Source: Brassica napus (lineage: Eukaryota > Streptophyta > Magnoliopsida > Brassicales > Brassicaceae). From it: a stretch of 64,000 nt of DNA. Of the stretch, positions 11,242 to 23,658 are shown piece after piece (position 1 is the stretch's first letter; each line of letters starts with the position of its first letter). Under the pieces are notes generated by a model that saw only the letters and a list, made by a program, of their open reading frames with translations, was not told the DNA's origin and made no database searches. Where the stretch lies: the NCBI RefSeq assembly GCF_020379485.1, contig NC_063449.1, forward strand, positions 34,469,473 through 34,533,472. The letters run 5' to 3'. The translations under genes and the position numbers were made by a program.

Positions 11242-12139
11242 TTCGTCCATCATCCTCATGGATCATTACATAAAATGTTACATGTGGTTTCTTTTGAACA
11301 CTTTACAAAGGGGCGCACGTTAGCAAACGATATCTGGTTTTCAGCTTTGAGAATCGTTGCTGTCCATTCACAAGGGTTCTATCATATGTATCGACATGGG
11401 TTGTATTGATGTCTAATGATTACTTAGAGGAATTATAATATCAAACTAACGACAATAAGTATGCATGTGCGTAATAAATACACACATAACACATGCTGAA
11501 AGATGCCAAGAATTAACAAATTATAATGGCAGGATCTCCTCCATTCCTATTTTCTGTTTCTGTCCTACTTTTTTTATTTATCATTTTAAAATTATATATC
11601 AAAACATTTCAACATGGTTAAATGAGTTTTAAGTAATTAACTATCGATATCTATTATTATTCTAAACATCTGGTGGATACTATTATAGATTTCGTTTTCG
11701 ATTAGGATTATTTCGACATTTGTTTAGCAGAATTCTTTCAATTGTTTGTAACTACTAGCATAGCAAAACATAACTACCCACACACAACCAAGCAATAAAT
11801 AGGCATGTGCACTGCGCACAAATACACACATCACACATGAAAACATACATGTAAACCCTGGGGTGTCTTATGTGTCTACAAAGTAAGGATCTTATCCCAA
11901 TTTCATAGAAATAATAAAATTAGGCAACATGTGAATGCGATGGCGAAAGAAACTAAGAAGAAACAAACCCTTTATAAAAAATAAAAATAAAAATAAACTA
12001 AGAAGATGTGTGTTAACAAGCTTTTCCACGTTGGCGTACAAAACGCTAGTGCTCTTTAGTCGTTCTCATACCTCACTAGTCATTTAAGTTCCTCGTCCTT
12101 TAGCCTCCTTGGTTCATCGAACCTTCACACCCAAAAAAT

Positions 12140-12174
<35 letters not shown>

Positions 12175-13416
12175 TTGAGCTTAAAGTAATAATCTATTTA
12201 AGAAAAAGGTCTTATACTATTAGTGCCACTGGTTTAAGAGATGACCTTTTATTTACATATACTATTTTCCATTTTCCGTGACAATAAAGTTATGATCTAT
12301 TAGGAGAAAAAGGTCATATACCATTCTATTAGTGCTTCTGGTTTTAGGCTTTGAATAGTAACGAAGGGATAAGTAGTACGGGTAAATAAATAATATAATG
12401 CGGTACAGATTAAGAACGGTTATAAATATAAGAAGTTGGACAAAAAAACGGTTCACTATAAAATATGAATGGTAACGAAAAGAAAATGCAGTGTGGAACT
12501 AATAGTAGAATGTTATTTATATTTTATATTTTATATTACTTTTATATTTCTAAAATCTCATTTTTCTTTTTTTATAAATGAAAATTAGATATAATATATT
12601 TTAAACCTAATTTTTCATATTTAATAATCTAAAATGAAATGAGAAAAAGTTAAAAAAAAAAGTAAACTCACTAAACTCACCTAATTTAGTGCTTATGCGT
12701 TTCAGGTGCGGTTACAAAACACACATTTTATTTTTTATTTTTTATTTTTTAATGTGAAACCACCATATGCGTTTTGTGTAATAAAATGAGATGAATGGTA
12801 ACCAAAATTGAAATCTAAGTTCGTATAGCCCAAACCAACTAAAACATTCATAACCTTAGTCTTACTTTTAAAAACTGATTTGTTATTTTATTAAAAAATA
12901 TAAATTATAATAACTATTAAAAATTCTATAATCTTCAATCATATTTGTTTATTAAGATTAGCGCTTCATAGTTTTGTTTGCATAATATTAAACTGTTTTA
13001 CGAAGATCCACATTTTTACTTGAACCTGTTAAAAATATTTTATACATTTTCACTAATTTGTAAACATTTCATTTTCCAATATTTTTTATAGCGACGGATT
13101 GAAACCCAACCAACATAGAGTCTTGTCTGCTGGTGTTAAATAGACTAGTTGCTTACAGCGAAAATTAGATAATTTATATCATCTGACAAAAAAACAAAGA
13201 TAATTTATATCATTTGACAAAAAAAAACAAATAAATCTGAGGTTAATAGGTTTTGAACTCAAAATGCTCAACTCCTTTGAACTTGCTGCACCATTCGACC
13301 ATGCTTGCGTGGTTACATTTTCCAATACCTAACCTTAAATGTTATTTCTAGTGTAAAAGAATGAATACTTAATAACTCACTAGATTAATACTTAATACTA
13401 ATTCTACGAGGTTTAA
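11242..13416. other. Long AT-rich spacer upstream of MKK9
   Basis: No gene is recognised. The start (11242-11409) continues the sequence interrupted by the CACTA element. A four-copy run of ccatttt occurs at 12146-12172, and ccattttccattttcc-type text recurs near 12263. The rest is AT-rich spacer. Confidence 0.5.
12145..12172. repeat. Short (ccatttt)n tandem repeat
   Basis: Four uninterrupted copies of ccatttt. A simple-sequence tract without other signals. Confidence 0.8.
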
Positions 13417-13689
13417 TACTTCCTCTGTTTTAAAATAGTTATAGTTGATGTTTTGGTTAAATAGACAAGAATTGAGATATTTACATTTTATCAAAAAAAA
13501 TAGTATTAAAATATAAAATAAAATTAATTCAACCAATCATAAAAAAAAATATAAAATATTATTGGTCACATATTTTTTCAATAAAATTAAAAACTAAAAA
13601 ATATCAAAATATATATAAAATATCAAAATATTATGTATTTTGAAACATCAAAAACCCTCCAAATGATCATATATTTTGAAACTGGAGTA
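13417..13689. mobile_element. Stowaway-like MITE
   Basis: The left end tacttcctctgttttaaaat and the right end tattttgaaactggagta form an imperfect terminal inverted repeat of the 'ctccctctgtttcaaaat' type common in plant Stowaway MITEs. TA dinucleotides sit at both ends. The interior is AT-rich and non-coding. It lies about 450 bp upstream of MKK9. Confidence 0.6.
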
Positions 13690-13874
13690 CAGTAACGCCG
13701 CCCAAATACATCATTACCAATAACTTTTTACGTACCTTGTTGTTTTAAAGGGATTACCGTTGTTTTGCTTACATTATCGTGTAGTACTTTACAAATAATG
13801 ATTACTAGGAGGACTATAGGGTTAGTTATTTTCCATGAAATAAATTGGACAAATTCATTACAGATGCATTTAAC

Positions 13875-14060
13875 CACGTGCGTAATCAAACACTCACACA
13901 AGTTGCATTTTTAACGATATTTTTTTTGAAAAAAGAGACTGCCATTTTAAGATAAGAAGAAATTAAATAAGAAAATTAAAAAGGGGTAATTAGGTCATCT
14001 TGACCTTCCACGTTGTCTCCTTCCTTCCCACTCTACACAAGTCTCAAACTCATATAAAAC
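13875..14060 (+). promoter_or_regulatory. Putative MKK9 promoter elements
   Basis: A palindromic G-box core CACGTG lies at 13875-13880 and a TATA-like catataaaac at 14051-14060. These are 265 and about 90 bases before the MKK9 start codon. G-boxes bind bZIP and bHLH factors and are common in stress-responsive plant promoters. Function here is inferred from motif and position only. Confidence 0.4.
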
Positions 14061-14144
14061 CTGCAGCTTCTCTTTTTTTGCTAAGTAACCTGAAGCTTCT
14101 CTCTTTATCTCCTTCTTACATCAGATCAAGTCTTCCTTCTTTCT

Positions 14145-15068
14145 ATGGCTTTGGTAAGAGAACGTCGTCAGCTCAACCTCCGTCTTCCTCTTCCTCCGAT
14201 CTCCGACCGCCGCTTCTCCCTCCCCTCCGTCACCACCACCGTCGCTACCTCCGGCGGCATCTCCGCCGCTGATCTCGAGAAACTCAACGTTCTCGGATGC
14301 GGAAACGGCGGGGTTGTTTACAGAGTCCGTCACAAGAACACGGGGGACCTCTACGCTCTCAAAACGGTTAACGGCGACATGGATCCGATCTTAACACGGC
14401 AGCTGATGCGAGAGATGGAGATCCTCCGCCGTACAGACTCGCCGTACGTCGTCCGGTGTCACGGTATCTTCGAGAAACAAGTCGTCGGCGAAGTATCGAT
14501 TCTGATGGAGTACATGGACGGCGGGACTCTAGAGTCTCTCCGCGGCGCCGTGACGGAGCAGCGCCTCGCCGGGTTCGCGAGACAGATCTTGAAAGGGCTG
14601 AGTTACTTGCACGCTCTCAAGATCGTGCACAGAGACATCAAACCGGCGAACCTCCTCCTCAACTCGAAGGACGAGGTCAAGATCGCCGACTTCGGAGTCA
14701 GCAAGATCTTGGTCCGGTCGTTGGATTCTTGCAACTCTTACGTCGGGACTTGTGCGTACATGAGTCCCGAGAGGTTTGATTCTGAATCTTCCGGGGGAGG
14801 CTCCGACGTGTACGCCGGAGATATCTGGAGTTTCGGGTTGATGATGCTGGAGCTTCTCGTTGGTCACTTTCCGTTATTACCGCCGGGACAGAGACCCGAC
14901 TGGGCGACTTTAATGTGCGCGGTGTGTTTTGGGGAGCCGCCGCGGGCGCCGGAGGTATGCTCGGAGGAGTTTAGGAGCTTTGTTGAGTGTTGTCTACGTA
15001 AAGATTCGAGTAAGAGATGGACGGCGTCGCAGCTTCTCGGCCATCCTTTCCTCCGGGAGGATCTTTAA
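14145..15068 (+). CDS. MKK9: MAP kinase kinase 9
   Basis: A single exon of 307 codons, as expected for the intronless group D plant MAPKKs. The N-terminus has a basic-hydrophobic MAPK docking site (RRQLNLRLPLP, residues 7-17). The kinase domain starts near residue 45 with the glycine loop LGCGNGGVVYRVRH. The catalytic lysine is in LYALKTV, the catalytic loop is HRDIKPANLLL and the metal-binding motif is DFG. The activation loop SLDSCNSYVGT contains the S-x5-S/T phosphorylation pattern of plant MAPKKs, followed by MSPERF. All catalytic residues are present. MKK9 phosphorylates MPK3 and MPK6 in stress, ethylene/camalexin and senescence signalling in Arabidopsis (At1g73500). That role is carried over from the family. 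Confidence 0.95.
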   Translation: MALVRERRQLNLRLPLPPISDRRFSLPSVTTTVATSGGISAADLEKLNVLGCGNGGVVYRVRHKNTGDLYALKTVNGDMDPILTRQLMREMEILRRTDSPYVVRCHGIFEKQVVGEVSILMEYMDGGTLESLRGAVTEQRLAGFARQILKGLSYLHALKIVHRDIKPANLLLNSKDEVKIADFGVSKILVRSLDSCNSYVGTCAYMSPERFDSESSGGGSDVYAGDIWSFGLMMLELLVGHFPLLPPGQRPDWATLMCAVCFGEPPRAPEVCSEEFRSFVECCLRKDSSKRWTASQLLGHPFLREDL

Positions 15069-15326
15069 TTCGATTCGTTTTGTAGAAATCGAAATCGAAA
15101 ATCGGATTAAAATTATTTTTATTTTGGTAGAATTTTTAATAGTTTCTGGAGATATTATGTTCGTAATTTTTGTACATATTATCCAGATTTTAGGGGAAAA
15201 ACATTGGCATATAGTAATATCACCTGTCAGTGATAAAACTATTTCTTTGATTTTTTTTCCAGTTTCATTCATGTATGTATATCGAATATAAATTAATGTA
15301 CACTAGATTTTGATAATCTAGTATTT

Positions 15327-15465
15327 ACTTATTTAAATCATAGTTGTTATATACTCTCTTTTTTATAAATTATGATATATTATACACTGACCCTAATACT
15401 TATTTAAATCGTAGTTGTTATATACTCTCTTTTTTATAAATTATGATATATTATACACTGACCCG
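15327..15465. repeat. Tandem duplication, 71-bp unit, downstream of MKK9
   Basis: The block starting acttatttaaatcatagttg at 15327 is repeated almost exactly from 15398 (cat changed to cgt), ending near cactgaccc. This is a recent local duplication with no coding content. Confidence 0.85.
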
Positions 15466-17239
15466 TAGCCTAATCATACTAGTGAAGAGAATATTTGTAA
15501 CCAGCGTAGGATATTTTATTTGTGAAACAGTTAGATATCTTATACTCTCTCCCTTTCGATTTAATTGTCGTTGTAGGGAAAAAATTTCGTTTCAAAATAA
15601 GTGTCGTTTTAGAGTTTCAATGCAAAATTTATTAAAAAGATTCTCCACTTTATTTTTTTATTGGTTGAAATATGGTTAGGTGTATAGGTAATTGTGTTTT
15701 TTTTTGGAAATATATAAAATCATATGTTTTTTTAATCCGTGTGCATAAACCTAGAACGGCAAGTAAAATGAAACTGATGGAATATTATAGTAAGAATGTG
15801 TTATCTTGGCGAATCATTTACAGTTATTTATTTATTTTCTTTCGGTTGATGTCTGTTGGGCCATTACATCTTTCATATTACAATAATCATAATATAAATC
15901 CTTTGGAATTGTGTAATAATGAGTTTAGCTGTTTTTTCTGTGTCGAAAAAAAAATGTAATAAAGAACGTTCTTAAAAAAAGATAAGGGCTGCACAGTCGA
16001 AGTTTAAAGTTGCAGTTGCAGCCAAAAGAAATAAAAAATTAGCCACTTTTTTTTTGTCGTAAAAGAAAAAAAAAATTAGCCACTTATGCAAGGAAAAACA
16101 ATATTATCGGGTTACACTTTCCACCAGCTCGAAGCAAATCTCTGTTTGGATGATGTTCGTCGAAGATCCGGGGGTCTCAATAGCTAGTGGAAGAGTTGAT
16201 GATGATAACAACAACTCTATTAAATTTGTCTTTTTGTTTTCTTCTTCTGACGCACTGCCTTACGTTAGCATTGATGATTCACGAATGAGAAAAGCCCATA
16301 GGTGTCACTCTTGAGTGTGACAAAAAGAGAGAGTCACCCCCCTTGACTTGTGACTCTTGACATACTTTGTTTATATGTGAATCACATTTCCAACTTTATT
16401 CACGCATTTGGGTTTCATTCCCCTTTCTTCCTCCACTTCGATTATGTTTCCAGGTTATTGCAACGAATATATTAGAATAATTAAATATTTTTTACGTCAA
16501 AGATAGATTTTTTTTTGAAAAGAATTATATCTGAAAGATACATTTTTATATGCTCTGTATTTGTTTTTGAAAAGAATTATATTATGAAAAAATAATTACA
16601 AATAACGTATTTACAACTAAAATTTAATGAAAAAAACGAACATTTAATGTGTTTATTTTTTAATTTGTAAGAACCCAAAACTTTTTTTCTAGAAACGGAT
16701 GGATGGAGTAGTTATTTAACAGATATATTCTCGATTTTAATACATTCCATGAGATTAGTAACAATATTACGTTCTTTGTTTTGTAATAAGCAAGTGACCT
16801 ACTATCCAAACACTTTTTCTTGTTGTTGGACACACAAAATGCTGATTCACACAATAAAACAGCATAAACTTGATAAAATTATTTACAAGCAGAAACATTC
16901 GAAACATGCAACAGATTTCCATCAACATAGATAAAAATATTAAAATCCGAGGTTACAAAATTATTTGATTTATAACATACACAGAGGGTCAAAATGTTCT
17001 GCAAGACCAATGAACCGCAAGAAAGTCCAAGTCTCCTTATCTCTTTAACTTCTTGAGTTGACAAAAACCAATTAAGAAGTAGCTAAATCAACCAAGAACT
17101 CTTTTTAAGTCTTTCTCCCTCACGATTTCTCTGTAGATTTACTCAGAAATTTCCGCAAAAAAATACATTATTATTTCATCTTAATCAAGAAATAAAACTT
17201 GATTAGACATGATAGTAATTGCTGGTTATGGAAAGAGCA
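15466..17239. other. Spacer between MKK9 and the hydrolase gene
   Basis: No gene is recognised. At 15543-15620 there is text like a MITE terminus (ctctccctttcgatttaatt), but its partner end was not found. The stretch from about 16880 to 17239 is probably 3' UTR and flank of the minus-strand hydrolase. Confidence 0.4.
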
Positions 17240-19923
17240 CTAAACCCGCTGGTTTAGCCAATCTAATATGACTCCAGCGATGATTTCTCTCTCAGGTTCG
17301 AAGAGAAGATCGTGCAACAGTCCGTCAAAGAGCTTGATTGATTTGTCTGACGAAGAAGCTTCCTCGTAGAGCCTCTTAGAGGCGTTCGGATCAGTCACTG
17401 TGTCAGCTGTACCGTGCATGACAAGAAAAGGAACTTTCACTTTGTTCAGGTTTTGTTGCAAGTGAGCGGCGATTCTAAGGATCTCGTAGCCGGTTTTAAC
17501 CCGGATGGATCCGGTGAAGACTAGCGGGTCAGAGTATTTGGTGACAAGAGCTTGTGGATCACGAGAGACCGGCATTCCTTTCTTGTTTGCTGCACTGAAT
17601 TGGTACCTTGGCAGGAGGAACGCAACGATTGGAGCAAGAACCTGTTTTAAAAAGACAAAGTTGCTCAAGAACTATTTGAAAATGTGTAAACTATGACTCT
17701 TTTGAGATTAACTTACAGTGAAGATTGGATGGGATGGTTGGACTCCGACAGCAGGTGAAGTCAACACAATGCCTGACACTCGAGACTCGATCTTTGGATC
17801 TAGCATAGCCTGCACTTGATTGTTTTAGCACTGTTTTGGGACTTTGTAGGCTTGGATAATATAATATGATGATAAAGATGTTTTGTTACCTTGAGGATGA
17901 TTGCTCCTCCTGTTGAGTGTCCAATGCAGAAACAAGGGAGTCCTGGATTCTCCGTAAAAACCTTTTCAAGAAATGATTTCTGCAAAGATGATGATGATAG
18001 TGAAAGTTTGTGTCAGCAACAGGATGTTTTGGAAACTATAGAGAACGAGAGAGAGAGAGAGAGAGAGAGATACCAAATCTTCGACAGCGTAGTCAAGGGA
18101 AGGGACATAAGCATGAAGTCCATCGCTTCCACCATGACCTGTAAGACGAGACCCCAAAAATTGTACCCAGAGTCAAATAAATAGATTTGGAAGTTAACAT
18201 TGAGGTAGATGCTTGGAGAGTCTATAAGTTCAAATTGTTTGCAGATATAAACAAATCATAGATTAGTCCCTAAGTTGTTGACACTGTAAGGCTAAAGATG
18301 AGGTTCATGTGTCAGCTTTCCACAAGAACTAATGATTAGTATCAAGGTTCGCTTCTATCCATCCTAGTACATGTTTCAAATGACCCACGAATGTTCAAGA
18401 TCAAGACTACCACCATGGCTACTAATGATGTCAAAAACTTAAGCCCTAACACCTTAGATACCATCAGGATCCGTAGTTAAAAGGTTTATGCTCATTTTGA
18501 CCCAGGCAGACTAACTGAACATGAGGCTAGAATACTTAAATGCTTATACTAAAGTCTACAGAAGCTTCTTTAGCTATAGGTTACCTATCCAATCGATTCC
18601 ATAGACCTTGAAGCCGTTAGCATTTAGCTGCTTTGCAAAATCACTATACCTGCCACTGTCAAATTTTGGAAACAGAAAGCTTCCTTCAGTCAGAAAAAAA
18701 AAACTATATTCCAAGCAGAACGGAGGAGCATAGCTAGACAAAAGTTATGTTCAAACCTATGCTCATTTAATCCATGTAGCAGAACAATAAGTCCCCTGCA
18801 AAGAAAAGAGCACTGGCAAAGATAAGAAACCACAATAAGAAAATGATAAATGATTCTATAAGAACAAAACTCAGGTTAGCTAACAAAACTAGAGGCATGA
18901 AAGATTCAAACTACTTTTATATAAATGATAGGTCAGTAGGCCAAACATTGACAAAGTCTTCTATTATCTTATAACATATATTAATACTTCAAAAATCAAA
19001 ACCACTTGGACAAAGCAAGACACTCTCTTTTCTATATTTCTCCAGCTAATCTTTTTTGATATCCTCTAACTGAATCTTAAGAAATGCTTACCAACTAAGT
19101 CTAATCTTGATACTGAATCCGCATATCTTATGTTAGTTCAACAACAATTTATGACCCTTGATTACGCAAACTATTTAAATATAGGAATTAAAGGAATAAT
19201 ATCTAGCCATCCACACTTGAACATTAAATCACACAAGCTACAAACCAAAACATGAAACAGGACCACCTGATATGAAAAGTACAACAGACACAAACTCCAA
19301 GAAACATTCATGTAATGAAAAAACACCTATGTCCTTTCAGCACATCTTCCTTAAAACATTTATAATCAGTAAATGACTATAAAAATGATAATTTACGGAT
19401 TAAACCGAATTAAAATAAATAAAATATGGAGAAATGTTAAACGAGAATATGACCTGTGATTAGGGGAAACAGGTGACCATGACTGAGTAAACAACGTATC
19501 GCCTCTCTTCGTCGGGAAAAGCGAAAAGTCTCTGACGGAGCTTCCATCTCCGCCCTCATCCTCCAACACTCGTCTCATCGCGAGCTCCCGTCTAACCGCA
19601 ACATCCTCATCCACCACCGCCGCCGGAACCGACGGAGGCGCAACGCTGCATCCGCTTTCGCTTCCTCCGGCTCCCCTCTTCCTGACCACGATCTGCGGCG
19701 GAGACCACACCTTCCTCTCCTGTTTCTCGTCTCTGATGACCACCGCTCCGGACCTCCGCCTCCAGACGACGACGCGAAACGGGAGGAGAATGAAGAGGAT
19801 CAGCGCGTGGATGATCGTGACGAGACGCTTGAGCTCTCGCATGGAGAAGAGGGCTCTAACGCGGCCGCTAGCTCCCGACGTTAGAAGCAAAGTTGATGTA
19901 TCTGACATTGTTTCCACCGCCAT
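17240..19923 (-). CDS. Alpha/beta hydrolase, monoacylglycerol lipase-like
   Basis: Seven exons on the minus strand: 19454-19923, 18757-18795, 18585-18649, 18074-18138, 17890-17979, 17717-17809 and 17240-17641. They total 1,224 bases, giving 407 residues in a continuous frame. The N-terminus has a hydrophobic segment (about residues 35-53) that could anchor it in a membrane, followed by an Arg-rich linker. The hydrolase core has LIVLLHGLNEHR, GHGGSDG and the nucleophile elbow GHSTG. The predicted catalytic Asp is in HGTADTVTDP and the His in GLLHDLLFEPE, so the Ser-Asp-His triad is complete. This is the plant MAGL/lysophospholipase family, which releases fatty acid from monoacylglycerol or related lipids. 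Position and form fit At1g73480. The intron 1 donor is GTCATA. The MAVETMS start is chosen because upstream in-frame codons look like 5' UTR. Confidence 0.88.
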
Positions 19924-20631
19924 TGACGATGACGATGAAGGTAATGATCGTCGGAAAGTTGTGACAGTGATCGGAAGATTATTATTTCGAAATTGATTTG
20001 AGGAAGACACTGTAACGGGTAATCTAAAGGTTGAATCTTTTCCTCTGTATATTAAGATCGTTCCTTTGCTTGAACAGATCATAAACGAAGGAAAATGGAT
20101 TTAAAAAAAAAAAAAAAAAAGACAACCTTTTTGTTTGTTTGTTTTTTCTTATTCCAAAATTAGAGAAATGAGAAATAGCTTTGAATGGAAAAATCCAAAT
20201 TTAGGGATTCCTCTGTTTGTTTAAAAAAAACAGAGCTTAGATAACAATAATGGCTGAAGGAGAAGATGAGAAGTGAGGCGATTTCTAGAGAATAAGCTAA
20301 TATAGACGAGAAGAGATGAGCAGATTCTTCTAGAATTGACACGTGAAGGGTTATTTTGCCTTCAATTTTTAATTTCCTTTTTTTTCCAAGAATTTTACAC
20401 TAGAAAGACCGTCCTATCATATAATCTTATCTTGATAAAAAAGGATCTTCCAACAATTTATGAATTCTATACACACATACACACACACCTTCTGTATCCG
20501 AATATAAATTCACGAAAATCAATTTATAATTTACAAGTTAGGAGAATACTAAAACAACGGCGAACTCATACCATAACTAATTAAATTATATATTTTGGTC
20601 TTCATATTTTACAATTTTTACTTCGAAAATG
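19924..20631. other. Hydrolase 5' flank and spacer
   Basis: Probably holds the 5' UTR and promoter of the minus-strand hydrolase, with a poly-A tract at 20102-20120. No gene is seen. Confidence 0.4.
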
Positions 20632-20904
20632 TTAGAGCAAGATTAACCCTAGGACCTTAATGGGTTCTTAATTAAATTTTAATTAATAGATTTAGGTTAA
20701 GAAGTTTTGTTAAGAAACTTTTCGTTTTAATGGCTCCAATGGTGAGTTCTTAATTTGGAGTTCTTAAGAATTTTTTTTTTATTAAAGATAAATTTATTTA
20801 TTAAATAAAACATATTAAAATACAACATTTTAAACATAGATTAAAAAAACATTAAAACAAAGATTAGTAAAATAAACGAGAATAATTTAAAAGAAGCATC
20901 AGAA

Positions 20905-21854
20905 CTCAGTTGTTGTCTTCATCGCTGCCGAATTTACGCCATATATGTTCAACCAAATCATCTTTTAGTTGTTGATACATTTGTTTATCACGAACTCTAG
21001 TTCGAACACCCATCATATTGGCGATATTTGTAGGGATGTCTGTAGAATGTGACTTGGGGAGCTTCACCTTTTATAATGTCATCAAAAACATGTGAGCGAT
21101 CAAGAACATTGATATCATTTAAGGTACCTAAAGGTCCAAAAAACGCATGTCATATCCATAGATCATACAAAGCAACCGCCTCTAAAACGATGGTAGGTTT
21201 TCCCGAACCACGTGAATATTGACATTTCCAAGCGGTGAGACAATTCTTTCACTCCCAATGCATACAATCGATGCTTCCTATCATCCCGGGAAATCCACGG
21301 TACTCACCAACTTCAAGTAGACGTTGAAGATCAGCCGGTGTTGGTCTTCTTAGGTACTCATCGCCGAATAAATTTATTATTCCTTCCACAAAATTTTCCA
21401 AACATGCATGAGTTGTAGTTGAACCGAGTCGGAGGTATTCGTCAACCGTATCAGCCGCAGTACCGTATGCCAAGCAACGAATGGCTGCCGTACACTTTTG
21501 AAGAGGAGAGAGAATAAGCCTTCCGAGACAATCTTTCTTTTGTCGAAAGAATTCAACTTCATTGGAGAGTCGATCAACAATGTGCATGAACAATGACTTG
21601 TACATTCTAAAACGTCGTCGGAATAGATTATCAGGATACGTTGGAGTTTCGCTGAAATAATTCCATAGACGTTCATTGCCTTCTTCACGATTTCTTTCGA
21701 TATAAGCTCGTTTTTTCCTTTGTTCTTCTCGATCATCATGAATGGTAAAATTCTCAAAAGCTTGATCAAAATATTGATCAAAGACCTCATCAAATGTATC
21801 ATCAAAGGCATCATCAAATGATTCATCTAAGGGGTTTTGAGAAGAAGAAGCCAT
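20905..21854 (-). pseudogene. Harbinger DDE transposase, copy 1, broken
   Basis: Starts MASSSQNPLDESFDD at 21854. It has acidic D/F repeats, then RRRFRMYKSLFMHIVDRL, YLRLGSTTT and GFPGMIGSIDCMHWE. The DCMHWE segment carries the first catalytic Asp of the DDE_Tnp_4 family. The next codon is TGA (21251-21249), where relatives have Trp. The frame then continues with KNCLTAWK, SRGSGKPTIVLEAVA and GTLNDINVLDRS, which includes the second catalytic Asp region. The C-terminal third (the ADGIYP-type region) is deleted and the sequence jumps to the last 40 or so codons near 21030. Not functional as it stands, unless the stop is bypassed. Confidence 0.8.
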
Positions 21855-22104
21855 TAGATGAGACTTGTTTACAAGAGAATTTGTATTTTGAAAAAGAGGC
21901 TAATGTTTTAAGGGGTGATTGAAGAGGCTAATGTTTTAAAAAAGAGAGAGATTTGTTTATGTTTATATTTTGAGATTTTGAGAAGGAGAAATGATGATAG
22001 AAGAAGGTGATTGAAGAGGCTAAAGTTTTTAAGAAGAGAGAGACTTGGTTACGTTTATATGTTGAAGATATGAAGATAGAAGAAGGTGATATACATTTTT
22101 TTTA

Positions 22105-22212
22105 TATAGACAAAGTGATGCAATACAAACAAGTCTGTGACCAAATAATACAAGTCCGTGACACTGACCCAAATAATACAAGTCCGTGACCAAATAATAC
22201 AAGTCCGTGTCT
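22105..22212. repeat. Short tandem repeats (aagtccgtgaccaaataatac)
   Basis: Three to four imperfect copies of a unit of about 20 bp, 'caagtccgtgaccaaataata'. They lie inside Harbinger copy 1 between its two genes. Confidence 0.7.
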
Positions 22213-22419
22213 AAAAGCAACAATGGTACATGACTGTGAGCTTTCTTTCCAGAAAAATACAGTGGTACTTGACAGTGAGCTTGTCCGTGTGTCTTCCACT
22301 CCCAATGCTACACTCTGTCACTCTTTTGGACCTGAAAATAAAGACAAGAACATGAAAAACCGCTTTTCTTTATGTCAAAAGAAGACAATCATAATTCACG
22401 AGACTGAAACACAAGCACA

Positions 22420-22675
22420 ACCAGAAACATAAGAACAAGAGAAGCATAATCATCATTTAAGTAAACATAAGAACATAAGCCTAACCAGAAACATAAGAAC
22501 AAGAGAAGCATAATCATCATTTAAGTAAACATAAGAACATAAGCATAACCAGAAACATAAGAACAAGAAAAGCATAATCATCATTTAAGTAAACATAAGA
22601 ACATAAGCATAACCAGAAACATAATCATCATTTAAGCAAACATAAGCAACACAAGCATAACCAGAAACATAAGCA
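22420..22675. repeat. 64-bp tandem repeat, about 3.5 copies
   Basis: Units beginning accagaaacataag start at 22420, 22484, 22548 and 22612, a 64-bp period. The first three are nearly identical and the last is truncated. They lie inside Harbinger copy 1, downstream of the Myb-like gene. Confidence 0.85.
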
Positions 22676-22734
22676 ACAGAAGCAAAATACAACAACCAGA
22701 TAGACTAGAACACAAACTAATTAGAGAACAGAAA

Positions 22735-23658
22735 TTAAGGCAACATGTCAGTGATAAGCTTCTTCTTCAGAGCTTCTTCATAGTCAGCTAAAGGTTCTGA
22801 TTTTGCAAGCAGACACTCAAGCATCTTCATCTTTGACAGCTTCTCTTTCATAGCCAAGTCTTCCTTCTTGATGCTCTACATATTTTCAAACGCAGCCACC
22901 ACCTTCCCATCTGGCAAATCCTTCTTCTTCCCCGCTGCCAAATCCTTCTTCTTACGTTGGGCCTTAGCTGCCTTCACACTCGGCGGACGACTGGCGCCTT
23001 GATCTTCTTCACCATTGGTCGTTTCAGGTGCGTGTGAGGTTGATGATTGAGCGCCATCATCACACTTCCTCAGTTTAGAGCTTCCTTGGGTTTTTGAAGT
23101 GGAAAGCTCACACCATTTCTGATCATTACGTAGCTCTTTCCAAGCATGCTCGAGATTGAATTTTTTTGTATGGTTGTTGTAGAAAATCTCATGAGCAAGT
23201 TTGACAACATCATTATCATTTTGACCAGAACTTCTCTCTCTACTTGCTACTTCATACGCCCCACAAAACTTATTGACAATGTCATTAATCTTCTGCCAGC
23301 GTTGTTTACAATTACTTGCCTCTCTGTGTTCAGTAACCTTAGGAGATGCGGCAACGTATGCTGCAACCCTCTTCCAGAAAGTACCACACCTCTGCTCGTT
23401 GCCTACAACAGCATCCTTACTTGTATTCAACCATGCGCTGATGAGTACAAGATCATCGATTGGCGTCCACTGCTTCCTTTCTCTACACTCTGCAGGACCC
23501 TCTTCAGCAAAGTTTGAAGCTTCGTGAGCTTGAGTTCCAAAATAGGGGACTTGAGAAGAAGATAGTTGGACACTATATTGAGGAAAACCGAACACAATTT
23601 GTTGACTAGTAAGCAAATCAACAAACTTAGACGTGTGGTTATAAGAATTAGGATCCAT
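22735..23658 (-). pseudogene. Myb/SANT-like Harbinger protein, copy 1, one in-frame stop
   Basis: Starts MDPNSYNHTSKFVDLL at 23658. It carries the trihelix-like Myb/SANT domain (WTPIDDLVLISAWLNTSKDA, NCKQRWQKINDIVNKFCGAY, HAWKELRNDQKW), then a Lys-rich linker. A TAG at 22878-22876 follows VVAAFENM. The other copy has Trp at this site. Beyond it the frame continues IKKEDLAMKEKLSKMK to a natural stop at 22735-22737, so a single nonsense change truncates the helical tail. In the PIF/Harbinger family this second protein binds the transposase and helps nuclear import and DNA binding. Plant databases often list such proteins as 'glutathione S-transferase T3-like', a misnomer. Confidence 0.85.

Noticed and set aside
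19736..19996. Plus-strand frame opposite the hydrolase first exon
   Set aside because: Shadow of the GC-rich coding exon on the other strand.
22420..22675. CRISPR-like array
   Set aside because: Units are contiguous 64-bp tandem copies without variable spacers, in a eukaryotic transposon.
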